Source of the DNA: Microbacterium bovistercoris
GTDB taxonomy: Bacteria > Actinomycetota > Actinomycetes > Actinomycetales > Microbacteriaceae
Assembly (NCBI RefSeq): GCF_003387575.1
Contig: NZ_QUAB01000048.1
Location: 286,318 to 350,317 of the forward strand
Direction of reading: 5' to 3'
DNA length: 64,000 bases
The position numbers and the translations under genes were made by a program. Shown here piece after piece: positions 24,730 through 32,667 of this stretch (position 1 is its first letter; each line of letters begins with the position of its first letter). The notes under the pieces were generated by a model. It made no database searches, was not told where the DNA came from, and saw nothing but the letters and a program-made list of their open reading frames with translations.

Positions 24730-25788
24730 ATGAGGGGCATCCGCTGCGCAGCCACGGTCCTGGTGCTCGGCGTGCTCGTGCTCACGGGGTGCGTCGCCGT
24801 CAGCGCGCCGCCCGACACCGGAACGTCGGAGACCACCCCGATGAAGACACTCGCAACAGGCCTGGAGGCGCCCTGGTCAGTGGTGCGCCTCGACGACGGC
24901 GGGGCACTGATCTCGCAGCGCGACGATGGGAGGATCATCGAGCTGACGCCGTCGGGCTCGACGCGCGTCGTCGGCACGGTGCCCGCCGTCGTCTCCGGCG
25001 GGGAGGCCGGGCTGAACGGGCTGGCCGTGCACGACGGCATGCTGTACGCCTATCACTCCACCGCGGATGACAACCGGGTGGTGCGGATGCCGCTCACCGG
25101 CGATCCCGGTGCGCGGAGGCTGGGCGCGCCGGAGACGGTGATCGACGGCATCCCGCGTGCGGCGAACCACGACGGCGGGCGTATCGCGTTCGGGCCGGAC
25201 GACATGCTGTATATCGGCACCGGAGACGCCGGGCAACGCGACCGCGCACAGGACCCGGACTACCTCGGCGGCAAGATCCTGCGGATCACGCCCGACGGTG
25301 ACCCCGCGCCGGGCAACCCCTTCGACAACGCGGTGTACTCTCTGGGGCACCGCAACGTACAGGGACTCGCCTGGGACTCCGACGGCACATTGTGGGCGAG
25401 CGAGTTCGGTCAGGACACCTGGGACGAGCTGAATCGCATCGAGGCGGGCGGCGACTACGGGTGGCCGCTGCACGAGGGCATCGCCGGTGCGGATGGATCC
25501 ATCGACCCCGTCGCGCAGTGGAAGCCCGAGGAAGCGAGCCCGAGCGGCATCGCGGTGGTGGACGACGTCGTGCTCATCGCCGGGCTGCGTGGCGAGCGGC
25601 TCTGGGTGGTGCAGACGTCCTCGCCCGGCAGCGGCTGGCCGATGTACACCGGCGACTTCGGTCGACTGCGAGACGTCATCCCCGGCCCGGACGGCACCTT
25701 CTGGGTGCTGACGAACAACACCGACGGAAGAGGCTCTCCGCGCGACGCTGACGACAGGCTGCTGCAGCTGGGCTTCCCGGAGGGGTGA
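24730..25788 (+). CDS. PQQ-dependent sugar dehydrogenase-like lipoprotein
   Basis: 352 residues with a lipoprotein signal (LTGC, Cys21) and a six-bladed beta-propeller of the soluble glucose/sorbosone dehydrogenase family. Family marks are LEAPWSV, GGEAGLNGLAVH, NHDGGRIAFGPDDMLYIGTG, GGKILRITPDG and YSLGHRNVQGLAWD. It would oxidise a sugar or aldose at the cell surface if PQQ is supplied; many actinobacterial members have no proven cofactor. ATG at 24730 follows GGGAGG; an upstream ATG (24706) has no spacing to its G-tract. Confidence 0.88.
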   Translation: MRGIRCAATVLVLGVLVLTGCVAVSAPPDTGTSETTPMKTLATGLEAPWSVVRLDDGGALISQRDDGRIIELTPSGSTRVVGTVPAVVSGGEAGLNGLAVHDGMLYAYHSTADDNRVVRMPLTGDPGARRLGAPETVIDGIPRAANHDGGRIAFGPDDMLYIGTGDAGQRDRAQDPDYLGGKILRITPDGDPAPGNPFDNAVYSLGHRNVQGLAWDSDGTLWASEFGQDTWDELNRIEAGGDYGWPLHEGIAGADGSIDPVAQWKPEEASPSGIAVVDDVVLIAGLRGERLWVVQTSSPGSGWPMYTGDFGRLRDVIPGPDGTFWVLTNNTDGRGSPRDADDRLLQLGFPEG

Positions 25789-25796
25789 CCCTTGTC

Positions 25797-25859
25797 TGCT
25801 CCGGTCTCACTCGTTGCGGGTGTTCGACCGCAGCACCCGCATCCGTTGCGACCGGAGCA
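25797..25859. repeat. Nested palindrome, copy 1 (TGCTCCGGTC family)
   Basis: Outer arms TGCTCCGGTC (25797-25806) and GACCGGAGCA (25850-25859) enclose a second stem GCGGGTG (25816-25822) / CACCCGC (25834-25840). The same outer arms with a different inner stem occur at 30190-30253. Here it lies between convergent genes and may end both transcripts. Confidence 0.7.
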
Positions 25860-25868
25860 CAAGAAGCG

Positions 25869-26258
25869 TCAGGCGGTGGGGGCGTCCGGCTTCGTCGGGT
25901 CCACCTCGGAGCCGTCGGCGTTGCGCAGCGGGCCGGATGCCGGCTCGTCGGGCGTCTCGGGGTCGTACAGCACCGGGGTGTCGTGGCGCTTGACCACATC
26001 GGCCGGGTCGACGGCGAGCATGAGCAGGGCGATGCCGAGCAGGGTCACGATGAACGCGCCGCCGGCGACGACCAGGCCGAGCGTGATCGGCGGCATCCCC
26101 TGGTAGGTGCCGTTCGCGATCGCGCGGTTCACGCGATCGGTGAACGCTCCGGTCGAGACCATAGTGACGATGCCGGCGAAGACGCCGGCGACGAGCGCGA
26201 TGCCCACCAGCTGCATCGGCTTCATGATCTCGCGACGGGTCGGCTTGTGGTCGGTCAT
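25869..26258 (-). CDS. Small two-helix membrane protein
   Basis: 129 residues with membrane helices at about 16-38 and 58-83, then a soluble acidic, proline-rich tail (DPETPDEPASGPLRNADGSE). Unrecognised. It overlaps the upstream membrane gene by ATGA, so the two are translated together and may form a complex. Confidence 0.75.
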   Translation of the reverse strand: MTDHKPTRREIMKPMQLVGIALVAGVFAGIVTMVSTGAFTDRVNRAIANGTYQGMPPITLGLVVAGGAFIVTLLGIALLMLAVDPADVVKRHDTPVLYDPETPDEPASGPLRNADGSEVDPTKPDAPTA

Positions 26259-26884
26259 GACGCTCCTCCACGATCGGCCTCGGTGACGGAGGCCGGGGTC
26301 TCGGCGTCCACGGGGCGCGGCGTGAGCCCGGCGATGCCGAGCAGCACCGCGACGATGGCGGCGTAACCGCCGAACAGCCCGACGCCGATGATGATGCCGG
26401 TGAGCTGGAAGGTTCCGGCTTCGGCGATGGTGTAGCTCTGCAGGAAGCCCGCGGGGACGACCAGCAGCGTGATGCCGAGCAGGATGCCCAGGCCGCCGGT
26501 GATGATCTGATCGCGGGCGCCGTCGTACCCCTTGAGCCGGAATCCGGCTGCGAGCTCGAAGGCACCGGTGACGAGTGCCCACGAGATGAGGAGCGCGAAG
26601 AACATGTCGTCGGTGCGCAGCGACGGGACGCCGGCGACCATGCCGGCGATGAAGTCGAAGGCGCCGACGGTGAGCACCCACCACCGCTTGCCCTCGGGGT
26701 AGACCAGCCACGCCGACAGCACCAGCACGAGCGCGGAGGCGATCGCGAAGCCCGAGAAGATCGACAGCCCCACCTGAGCGGAGTGGTCGTTCGAGAACGT
26801 CACCATGAGCGCTGCGACCGCCGCGAGGGCGGCGCGGAGCAGCTGCAGATGACGCACTCCGAACGTGCGCGTAGGGGCGGGCAT
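26255..26884 (-). CDS. Six-helix membrane protein, DUF308/HdeD-like
   Basis: 209 residues with about six membrane helices, including GKRWWVLTVGAFDFIAGMVA and GGLGILLGITLLVVPAGFLQ, which resemble the repeated units of HdeD/DUF308 proteins. Function unknown; such proteins are linked to acid resistance in enterics, which need not apply here. ATG at 26884 follows GGAGGACCGTC, and TAGACT near 26909-26914 is a plausible -10. First gene of a two-gene operon, divergent from the PadR gene. Confidence 0.78.
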   Translation of the reverse strand: MPAPTRTFGVRHLQLLRAALAAVAALMVTFSNDHSAQVGLSIFSGFAIASALVLVLSAWLVYPEGKRWWVLTVGAFDFIAGMVAGVPSLRTDDMFFALLISWALVTGAFELAAGFRLKGYDGARDQIITGGLGILLGITLLVVPAGFLQSYTIAEAGTFQLTGIIIGVGLFGGYAAIVAVLLGIAGLTPRPVDAETPASVTEADRGGAS

Positions 26885-26969
26885 GACGGTCCTCCGAAAG
26901 TCCGTACCAGTCTACGCCGCGGACCCTATGGGATAGCCCGGCGCGGATGCCCGCATCCGCCGCATCCTT

Positions 26970-27008
26970 GTATTGCAATACTTGCGACACAAGGTTATGG
27001 TTCTGGAC
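26970..27008 (+). promoter_or_regulatory. Leaderless padR promoter with palindromic operator
   Basis: A perfect 12-bp palindrome, GTATTGCAATAC (26970-26981), precedes a -10 TATGGT (26996-27001) that ends seven bases before the ATG at 27009. The palindrome occupies the -35 zone and is probably the autoregulatory PadR site. Confidence 0.7.
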
Positions 27009-27347
27009 ATGCCCGACAACGCCGAGCGCATCGCCACCAACCTCCGCAAAGGGGTGCTGGAGTACTGCGTGCTCGCACTGCTCGCGGCCTCGGAGCGGTA
27101 CGGGCTGGAACTGGCCACCGATCTGCAGGCCCGCGGGCTGATCGCGAGCGAGGGAAGCCTCTACCCACTGCTCGCGCGTATGCGCGAGAACGGCCTGGTC
27201 GACACCCGCACCGAGGCCGTCGGCGGAGGCCGACCCCGCCGCTACTACACGATCACGCCCGCGGGATCCGCGCAGCTGCGCGTCTTCGCCGACGTCTGGC
27301 GCACGATCGGTGCTGAAGTCGACGCGGTGCTGGAGGGAGCATCATGA
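27009..27347 (+). CDS. PadR-family transcriptional regulator
   Basis: 112-residue winged-helix regulator. LRKGVLEYCVLALLAASERYGLELA is the first two helices of the PadR fold, SEGSLYPLLARMRENGLV the recognition helix, and RRYYTITPAGSAQLRVF the wing. ATG at 27009 was preferred over upstream frames because a -10 box seven bases before it predicts a leaderless message. It is coupled by ATGA to a HAAS-domain membrane protein, the usual partner of PadR in actinobacteria and Firmicutes; the pair probably controls a membrane stress response. Confidence 0.92.
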   Translation: MPDNAERIATNLRKGVLEYCVLALLAASERYGLELATDLQARGLIASEGSLYPLLARMRENGLVDTRTEAVGGGRPRRYYTITPAGSAQLRVFADVWRTIGAEVDAVLEGAS

Positions 27348-28294
27348 CCACCGAGGAGAATTACCTGCAGGACGTCGAGCGGATGCTGCGCGGCATCGAC
27401 TCCGCGCACCGGCAGACCGTGCTCGACGACCTGCGCGGCCACTTCGCGGATGCCGCGGAACTGGGCAGGCCCGTCGACGAGACCGTCGCCGGGCTCGGGG
27501 CACCGGCCGAGATCGCGGCGCGGGCGCGGGAGGAGTTCGGTGCGACGGACGCCGATGGGCGAGCCGGCGCTCAGCGCGCCTGGCGAGCGCTGCAGGGCGC
27601 CGCGGTCGGCGTCGCCGTGGTGACAGGCGTGGTGGTGGCCTTCCTCATGCCCAGCAGCATGTTCGGCATGCGCTTCGCGGACGGCACGACATTCGCCGAC
27701 GGCAGCGGGCTCGGTGACGCGCTGCTGGTGCTCGTCCCCGCACTGGCGTGCGCCATCCCCTTCCTCGTCCCAGTTCCCGCACGCACGGCCGTGACCGCGA
27801 GCGTCGGCGTCACTCTCACCGCGCTCATCGCGATCACCGCCGTCACGATCGGCGTCTTCTTCGTTCCGTCCGCCATGCTCACCTGGGCCGCTCTCATCAC
27901 GTGGATGCGTCTGCGCGGCAGGGGCTTCGGACTCGGCTGGCGCATCGTCGGGGGCGCACTCGCGGCGGCGCCATCGCTCGCTGTCGCCGCTATCGGACTG
28001 CCGGTGTCCTTCGGGGTTCCCTACCGCTACTCCACATACACCGAAGTCGGCAGCGGAGCGAGCATCGGCGTCGAGTTCTGGGGGTGGGTGCTCCTCTCGG
28101 GCATCGTCGCCCTCGGCGTGCTGATCGCCGTCGGCTACCGCTCTCCCGGCTGGGTGCTCGCGGCGATCGGTCTGGCCGTGCTGGCTGTCGGCCTGACCGT
28201 GGGGAGCATTCTCATGCTCGCCTTCGTCTGGCTCGGCGGATGGTGGCTGACGATCGGGCTCGCGCACGCGGTGGTGACGCCATCGCGCCGCTGA
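27344..28294 (+). CDS. HAAS-domain membrane protein
   Basis: 316 residues. The first 60 residues (ENYLQDVERMLRGIDSAHRQ to LGAPAEIAARAREEFG) form a HAAS-type (HAAS/DUF1700/DUF1129-like) signalling domain; the rest is about eight membrane helices in pairs. Such proteins follow PadR genes and are thought to sense envelope state. The start overlaps the padR stop. Confidence 0.85.
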   Translation: MTTEENYLQDVERMLRGIDSAHRQTVLDDLRGHFADAAELGRPVDETVAGLGAPAEIAARAREEFGATDADGRAGAQRAWRALQGAAVGVAVVTGVVVAFLMPSSMFGMRFADGTTFADGSGLGDALLVLVPALACAIPFLVPVPARTAVTASVGVTLTALIAITAVTIGVFFVPSAMLTWAALITWMRLRGRGFGLGWRIVGGALAAAPSLAVAAIGLPVSFGVPYRYSTYTEVGSGASIGVEFWGWVLLSGIVALGVLIAVGYRSPGWVLAAIGLAVLAVGLTVGSILMLAFVWLGGWWLTIGLAHAVVTPSRR

Positions 28295-28346
28295 ATGCGT
28301 CTGCAGTACGCAGCCTCGGTCGAAATCCACCGTCGCCCGGTCAGAA

Positions 28347-28435
28347 GTGTCGACACGTCCGGCCCGCGGGCTGCGGGGAATCTGCTCAGAGCGGAAATCG
28401 TGGATTCGGCGACGAAGCCCGTCGTACCGTGAGGC
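28347..28435 (+). promoter_or_regulatory. Candidate promoter and palindrome of the ClgR-like gene
   Basis: A 10-bp palindrome GTGTCGACAC is at 28347-28356, and TACCGT (28425-28430) is a TAnnnT -10 five bases before the ATG. No good -35 is visible. The message would have almost no leader. Confidence 0.4.
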
Positions 28436-28762
28436 ATGGCCGAGATCGTCCCGTTCCCCAAGCCCCGCGCACCGCGTGAACCGGAGCCGCTCTGGCGGCA
28501 GCTCGTCGGCGCGGAGCTGCGCCGACGACGGCATGAGCGCGGCGACACGCTCACCGAGACTGCGGATGCCGCAGGCATCTCCCCCCAGTACCTGTCCGAG
28601 ATCGAGCGCGGAATGAAGGATCCGTCCAGCGAGATGATGGCGGCCGTCGCCGGGGCGCTCGACCTCAGCCTGCTCGATCTCACCAGCGCTGTGGCCGAGG
28701 GCCTGGCCCCCGTCGCCGCACCGGCTCGACAGCAGCCCAGCGCCTTCGCCCTCGCGGCCTGA
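28436..28762 (+). CDS. XRE-family regulator, ClgR-like
   Basis: 108 residues with a helix-turn-helix of Cro/CI type at about 25-75: LGAELRRRRHERGDTLTETA-like first helices and GISPQYLSEIERGMKDPSSE, close in form to actinobacterial ClgR (YLSEVERG-KE-SSELLA). ClgR activates clp protease genes in Corynebacterium, Mycobacterium and Streptomyces, and here two clpP genes lie immediately convergent. It is probably a regulator of those or of the core clp genes, though no ClgR box was confirmed. Confidence 0.8.
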   Translation: MAEIVPFPKPRAPREPEPLWRQLVGAELRRRRHERGDTLTETADAAGISPQYLSEIERGMKDPSSEMMAAVAGALDLSLLDLTSAVAEGLAPVAAPARQQPSAFALAA

Positions 28763-28805
28763 CCCGCGACATCCGAACTCACCCGCGCCCCCGCATCCGT
28801 AACCC

Positions 28806-28890
28806 CTTGCGGATGGCGGACGATTCAGCGGACGGCGGATCCGAACCCGGCGTGTCCTCCGCCACCCGCAAATCGATCCGCCACCCGCAA
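28806..28890. repeat. Inverted-repeat element related to 8543/8680, copy C
   Basis: TTGCGGATGGCGGA (28807-28820) and TCCGCCACCCGCAA (28858-28871) are inverted copies, with GGACGGCGGATCCGA between them as in copy B. A second right arm, TCCGCCACCCGCAA, follows at about 28877-28890. Lies between the convergent ClgR-like and clpP genes. Confidence 0.65.
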
Positions 28891-28901
28891 CCAGCAGACG
28901 A

Positions 28902-29489
28902 TCACCGCGGGCCGAGCACCTGGTCGATCAGGCCGTACTCGACCCCGGCCTGAGCTGTGAGCACCCGGTCGCGGTCGGTGTCGGCGCGCAGCTCCGCGAC
29001 GGTGCGGCCGGTGTGCTCGGCGAGGACGTTCTCCATCTCGCTGCGCACCCGCACCACCTCGTCGGCCGCGAGGATCAGATCGGGAACGGTGCCACGCGTC
29101 TGGGCGGCCGGCTGGTGCAGCACCATCCGCGCGTGGGGCAGCGCGGAGCGCATTCCGGGTGCCCCGGCGGCGAGCAGGATCGCACCGGGGCCGATCGCCT
29201 GGCCGACGCAGGTCGTCGAGACCCGCGGCCGGATGTGCTGCATCGTGTCGTAGATCGCCAGCGCCGCGCTCGGGTCGCCGCCCGCGCAGTTGATCGTGAA
29301 CTGCACGTCCGTGTCGGGCGACGCCGAATCCAGGTGCAGCAGCTGCGCGATGATCGTGTTCGCGACGCCCGCGTCGATCTCGGTGCCGAGATAGACGATC
29401 CGCTCGGCGAGCAGGTTCGAGTAGACGTCCATGATCCGGTCGCCGCGCGGGTTCTGCGAGATGACGTTGGGGATCGTGTAGCCACTCAT
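28902..29489 (-). CDS. ClpP-family protein without the catalytic serine
   Basis: 195-residue member of the ClpP protease fold. The segment that normally reads GQAASMGA is GQAIGPGA here, so Gly100 takes the place of the nucleophile; His125 (VLHQP) and Asp174 (in DTDRDR) remain, as does the Asp172-Arg173 oligomer sensor. It is therefore probably an inactive ring subunit comparable with plastid ClpR. It overlaps the upstream clpP paralogue by ATGA and should form mixed rings with it. Confidence 0.88.
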   Translation of the reverse strand: MSGYTIPNVISQNPRGDRIMDVYSNLLAERIVYLGTEIDAGVANTIIAQLLHLDSASPDTDVQFTINCAGGDPSAALAIYDTMQHIRPRVSTTCVGQAIGPGAILLAAGAPGMRSALPHARMVLHQPAAQTRGTVPDLILAADEVVRVRSEMENVLAEHTGRTVAELRADTDRDRVLTAQAGVEYGLIDQVLGPR

Positions 29490-30106
29490 GCCGCCACCTC
29501 CGCTCCGAGTCCGATCCGCGATCTCTTGCGCGGATACACGTCGCCGAGGGATGCCACGACGCTGTCGATGAACCCGTAATCGATCGCCTCGGAGGCGGTG
29601 TACCAGTGGTCGTGCAGCGAGTCCTCGAACACCTTCTCCACCGGCTGCCCGGTGTCGCCGGCGATGATGCCGAGCACGGTGTCTCGCATGTGCCGCAGGT
29701 CGTCAGCCTGCACCTCGATCTCGACGGCCGAGCCGCCGATGCCCGCCGACCCCTGATGCAGCAGGATGCGGGCGTGCGGCAGTGCCTTGCGCTTGCCCTT
29801 CGTGCCTGCCGAGAGCAGGAACTGGCCGGCGCTGCAGGCCAGTCCGAGGGCGACGGTCGAGACGTCGTTGGGGATGGTGCGCATGATGTCGCGGATCGCG
29901 AGCATCGACGGCACCGATCCTCCCGGCGAGTGGATCCACAGGGCGATGTCGGTCACGGGGTCCTCTGCGGCGAGCGCGAGGAGTTGGGTCATCAGGAGCG
30001 CGCCGTTGTCGTCGTCGAGCACGCCGTCGAGCACGAGGACGCGCTCGTGGTACAGCGCTCGGCGAGCGTCCGGCCCGAACTGCGGTACTGCTTTCTCATC
30101 GGTCAT
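29486..30106 (-). CDS. ClpP-family serine protease, divergent paralogue
   Basis: 206 residues. The triad is complete: Ser92 in GLACSAGQ, His117 in LLHQG and Asp166 in DSLHDH. The Asp-Arg sensor that controls ring assembly (DxR-D in normal ClpP) is Leu164-His165 here, and the handle region is also changed (QGSAGIGGSAVEIEVQADDL). ATG at 30106 has only a weak ribosome site; an in-frame upstream start at 30142 is possible. No clpX or trigger-factor gene is adjacent, so this pair is likely additional to a core clpP1P2 locus elsewhere. Confidence 0.9.
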   Translation of the reverse strand: MTDEKAVPQFGPDARRALYHERVLVLDGVLDDDNGALLMTQLLALAAEDPVTDIALWIHSPGGSVPSMLAIRDIMRTIPNDVSTVALGLACSAGQFLLSAGTKGKRKALPHARILLHQGSAGIGGSAVEIEVQADDLRHMRDTVLGIIAGDTGQPVEKVFEDSLHDHWYTASEAIDYGFIDSVVASLGDVYPRKRSRIGLGAEVAA

Positions 30107-30187
30107 GCGTTCAGGATGCGTCGCGGTCGCTGCCCCCGGCACTCGAATCCGCCTCCAGCAGATCTGCCCCGAGCGGATCCACGAGGA

Positions 30188-30255
30188 ACTGCTCCGGTCG
30201 CTCGGATGACCAGTGCGGAAGTCCGCACACTGTGCATCTGAGCGACCGGAGCAGT
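30188..30255. repeat. Nested palindrome, copy 2 (TGCTCCGGTC family)
   Basis: Perfect 16-bp outer arms (30188-30203 and 30240-30255), an intermediate GATG/CATC pair and an inner stem GTGCGGA/TCCGCAC with a two-base loop make a three-level cruciform. The outer TGCTCCGGTC/GACCGGAGCA is shared with 25797-25859. It separates the heptad-repeat gene's stop (30270) from the clpP start (30106), so it may act as terminator, operator or both. Confidence 0.75.
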
Positions 30256-30269
30256 CGAGGAAGGGGACG

Positions 30270-32450
30270 TCAGCCTGCGGCGAGCGCCCGCTTGTGGCTG
30301 ATGCGGTGGCCGATCCAGAAGCCGATCGCGATGAGGCCGGCCAGCGCGATCAGCAGCATCCAGGGCAGCATCGACGGAGCCGCACCCGCTGTCGCGGAGG
30401 CCAGCGTGCCGGAGCCCGCCGCGATCTTGCCATTGCCCTCGGCGAGGGCCACGGCGCCGGCTTCGAGCTTGTCCCCGCCAGTGACCAGCTTGTCGCTTCC
30501 GTCTGCGAGGGCGGTCGCGCCCTCGGACAGTTCGCCGAGACCGGTGGACAGCGAGGTCGCTCCGGACTGCAGCGTCGCGGTTCCCTCTGCCAGCGAGGTC
30601 GCACCGGTGTCGAGGCGGGCGGCTCCCGCGTCGAGGCGGATGGTGCCGGAGTGCAGCGAGGTGGCACCGGCCGACAGCGTCTCGAGGCCGCCGGCGAGCT
30701 TCGTCGACCCGGCGCTCAGCTTGGTGGTGCCGGCCTCGAGCTCGCCGAGCTTGCCGGCGAGCCTCGTGGCGCCCGCGGACAGGTCGCTGGTACCGGACTC
30801 CAGTCGCAGGAGGCCGGCGGTGACCGCGGTGGATCCGTCGAACACCTGCGTCGTGCCGGACTCCAGCTCGACGAGGCCGCCCGCCAGGTCGGTCGCACCG
30901 GCTGACAGCAGCGACGTGCCTTCTGCGAGCGGGACGAGACCCGCGGAGAGCTTCTGCGCACCGGCCGCGACCTGTGTTGCTCCGCCCGCGAGCAGAGGCG
31001 CCTTCTCGGCGAGCATCGCCGCACCCGCCGACACCTTCGCGGTGCCGTCGGTGCGCAGCGTCTGAAGTCCCGCGGTCACCTGCGAGGCACCCGCCGCGAC
31101 CTGGGCCGTGCCCTCCTTGAGGGTCTGCACCCCCGCCGCGAAGGCGGATGCGCCGGTCTCCGCATCGGCCAGGACGACAGTGCCCGGCCATCCCTGAGCG
31201 GCGTCGCCGTTCACGAGGACGTTCGCGCCTGCCGCGACCGACTGCGCACCGGCGGCAGCCTGAAGCGTGCCCTGAGCCAACCGCGGTGCAGCCGCGGCTG
31301 CGCCGGCGATGCCGTCCACCTGCTGGTCAAGACCGGCTGCCAGCGCCGCGAGGTTCTGCAGCTGAGCGTTGGCCGGGTCGGCGGCGGCGAGCTGGGCGAG
31401 CGCGGCGGCGAGCTTCTGCGAGTTGCCGGGCGCGCCCTGCGCGGCACCCGTGATGGCCGCGCCGTTGTCGGCCAGGGCCTGCAGCTGCGGAGTGACGGCC
31501 GCACCCAGTGCGGAGCTGAGCGTGTCGGCGCCGGCCTTCACCTTGCCTGCGATCTGGTGCGCGCCGTCGACTCCGGCTGCGAGGGACTTCGCCCCGGCGA
31601 CGAGTTGCGCGGCACCGCTGTCGAGCGTCGCGGCACCTCCGGCGAGATCGGATGCTCCGGCAATGGCCTGCTGGGCTCCGAGGTCGACGGACTTCGCACC
31701 GGCGGCCACCTGCTGCACGCCTTCATCAAGAGCGGTCGCACCGGCTGCGGCCGACTGCGCACCGGTCGCCAACTCCTCCGCTCCGCCGGCCGCCTGCTGC
31801 GCACCGGCTGCCGCCAGGGCCATCTTCTCGGCGAGGGTGGTCGCACCGGATCGAGCCACCTCGGCTCCGGCATCCACGAGGAACGCGCCGAGGCGCAGGG
31901 TCTGCGATCCCGCCACGAGCTCTTCTGCGCCGGCATCCACCGTGGCGTTACCTGCGCGCAGAGTCTGAGCGCCGGCCACGAGCTTCTCCGCACCGTCGTC
32001 CGCCCTGGCCGCACCGGCCTGCAGGTCCTGTGCGCCGCTCAGTGCGGTCTGCGCGCCGGCGTCCAGCCGGCTCGCGCCGTCGGCGGCGCTCGATGCACCC
32101 GTGGCGAGGCTGCTTGCGCCCTCCGACAGCGTGGTCGCGCCGGTCGCGGCCTTCTGCGCGCCGGCTGCGAGCTTCGATGCGCCCGCTTCGGCGGAGGAAG
32201 CGCCGTCGGCGAGCGCTCCGGCGCCGGATGCGAGCTCCCCTGTGCCGTCGGACAGCGTGGTGGCGCCTGCGGCGACCTGGGTCGAACCGTCCTTGGCCGT
32301 GGTCGTGCCACCGGCGAGTTCCGCGGCGCCGGCCGCGATCTTGCTGGTGGTGAGGAAGAACAGGATCACCATCGCGGCCAGCAGGATGCTGAGCACGATG
32401 ACGGCGATGCGCATGCCTAGGCCGTGCGCGTGGGGCTGTGCACTCGTCAT
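30270..32450 (-). CDS. Large membrane-anchored heptad-repeat (xxxLxxG) protein
   Basis: 726 residues. One helix at about 13-35, then roughly 90 heptads of the form G-A-x-x-L-x-x from about residue 40 to 690, and a C-terminal helix (WMLLIALAGLIAIGFWIG) with a basic tail. This is the X-X-X-Leu-X-X-Gly repeat type seen in YhgE/Pip-like envelope proteins. The two helices would anchor both ends of a long extracytoplasmic rod. ATG at 32450 follows CCAGGAG; the open frame upstream only reads through a dispersed DNA repeat. Function unknown; a phage receptor or ESX-related envelope role is known for related proteins. Confidence 0.85.
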   Translation of the reverse strand: MTSAQPHAHGLGMRIAVIVLSILLAAMVILFFLTTSKIAAGAAELAGGTTTAKDGSTQVAAGATTLSDGTGELASGAGALADGASSAEAGASKLAAGAQKAATGATTLSEGASSLATGASSAADGASRLDAGAQTALSGAQDLQAGAARADDGAEKLVAGAQTLRAGNATVDAGAEELVAGSQTLRLGAFLVDAGAEVARSGATTLAEKMALAAAGAQQAAGGAEELATGAQSAAAGATALDEGVQQVAAGAKSVDLGAQQAIAGASDLAGGAATLDSGAAQLVAGAKSLAAGVDGAHQIAGKVKAGADTLSSALGAAVTPQLQALADNGAAITGAAQGAPGNSQKLAAALAQLAAADPANAQLQNLAALAAGLDQQVDGIAGAAAAAPRLAQGTLQAAAGAQSVAAGANVLVNGDAAQGWPGTVVLADAETGASAFAAGVQTLKEGTAQVAAGASQVTAGLQTLRTDGTAKVSAGAAMLAEKAPLLAGGATQVAAGAQKLSAGLVPLAEGTSLLSAGATDLAGGLVELESGTTQVFDGSTAVTAGLLRLESGTSDLSAGATRLAGKLGELEAGTTKLSAGSTKLAGGLETLSAGATSLHSGTIRLDAGAARLDTGATSLAEGTATLQSGATSLSTGLGELSEGATALADGSDKLVTGGDKLEAGAVALAEGNGKIAAGSGTLASATAGAAPSMLPWMLLIALAGLIAIGFWIGHRISHKRALAAG

Positions 32451-32593
32451 TGAGAATCTCCTGGAGGGAAGGGGGCGTCGTCGCCTCGGGTGATCGTATG
32501 GGCGGCACTCGCTCCCCTCTCCGACCTTTGCCGCCTGGAACCAAGTTCCGCAGACCGCGAACTTCCGTTCCTTGTAGAGAGGCCACAAACGCT

Positions 32594-32644
32594 GTTGACC
32601 GCGAGTCAACAAGCGTTTCGTCTCGCTTCGCTCGCTCAACGACC
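32594..32644. repeat. Inverted repeat plus dispersed repeat in the divergent promoter region
   Basis: GTTGAC (32594-32599) and GTCAAC (32605-32610) form a palindrome that extends, with one bulge, to ACGCT/AGCGT, followed by a copy of the 'tttcgtctcgcttcgctcgctcaa' repeat (32616-32644), which is elsewhere found inside the E2 gene. The region separates the heptad-repeat gene and the acyl-CoA synthetase gene. Confidence 0.6.
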
Positions 32645-32667
32645 GACACGCGTCGCATCATGGGGGA

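Noticed and set aside
30213..32420. Plus-strand open frames across the heptad-repeat gene
   Set aside because: Repetitive codons keep several frames open; only the minus frame gives membrane helices at both ends and a ribosome site.
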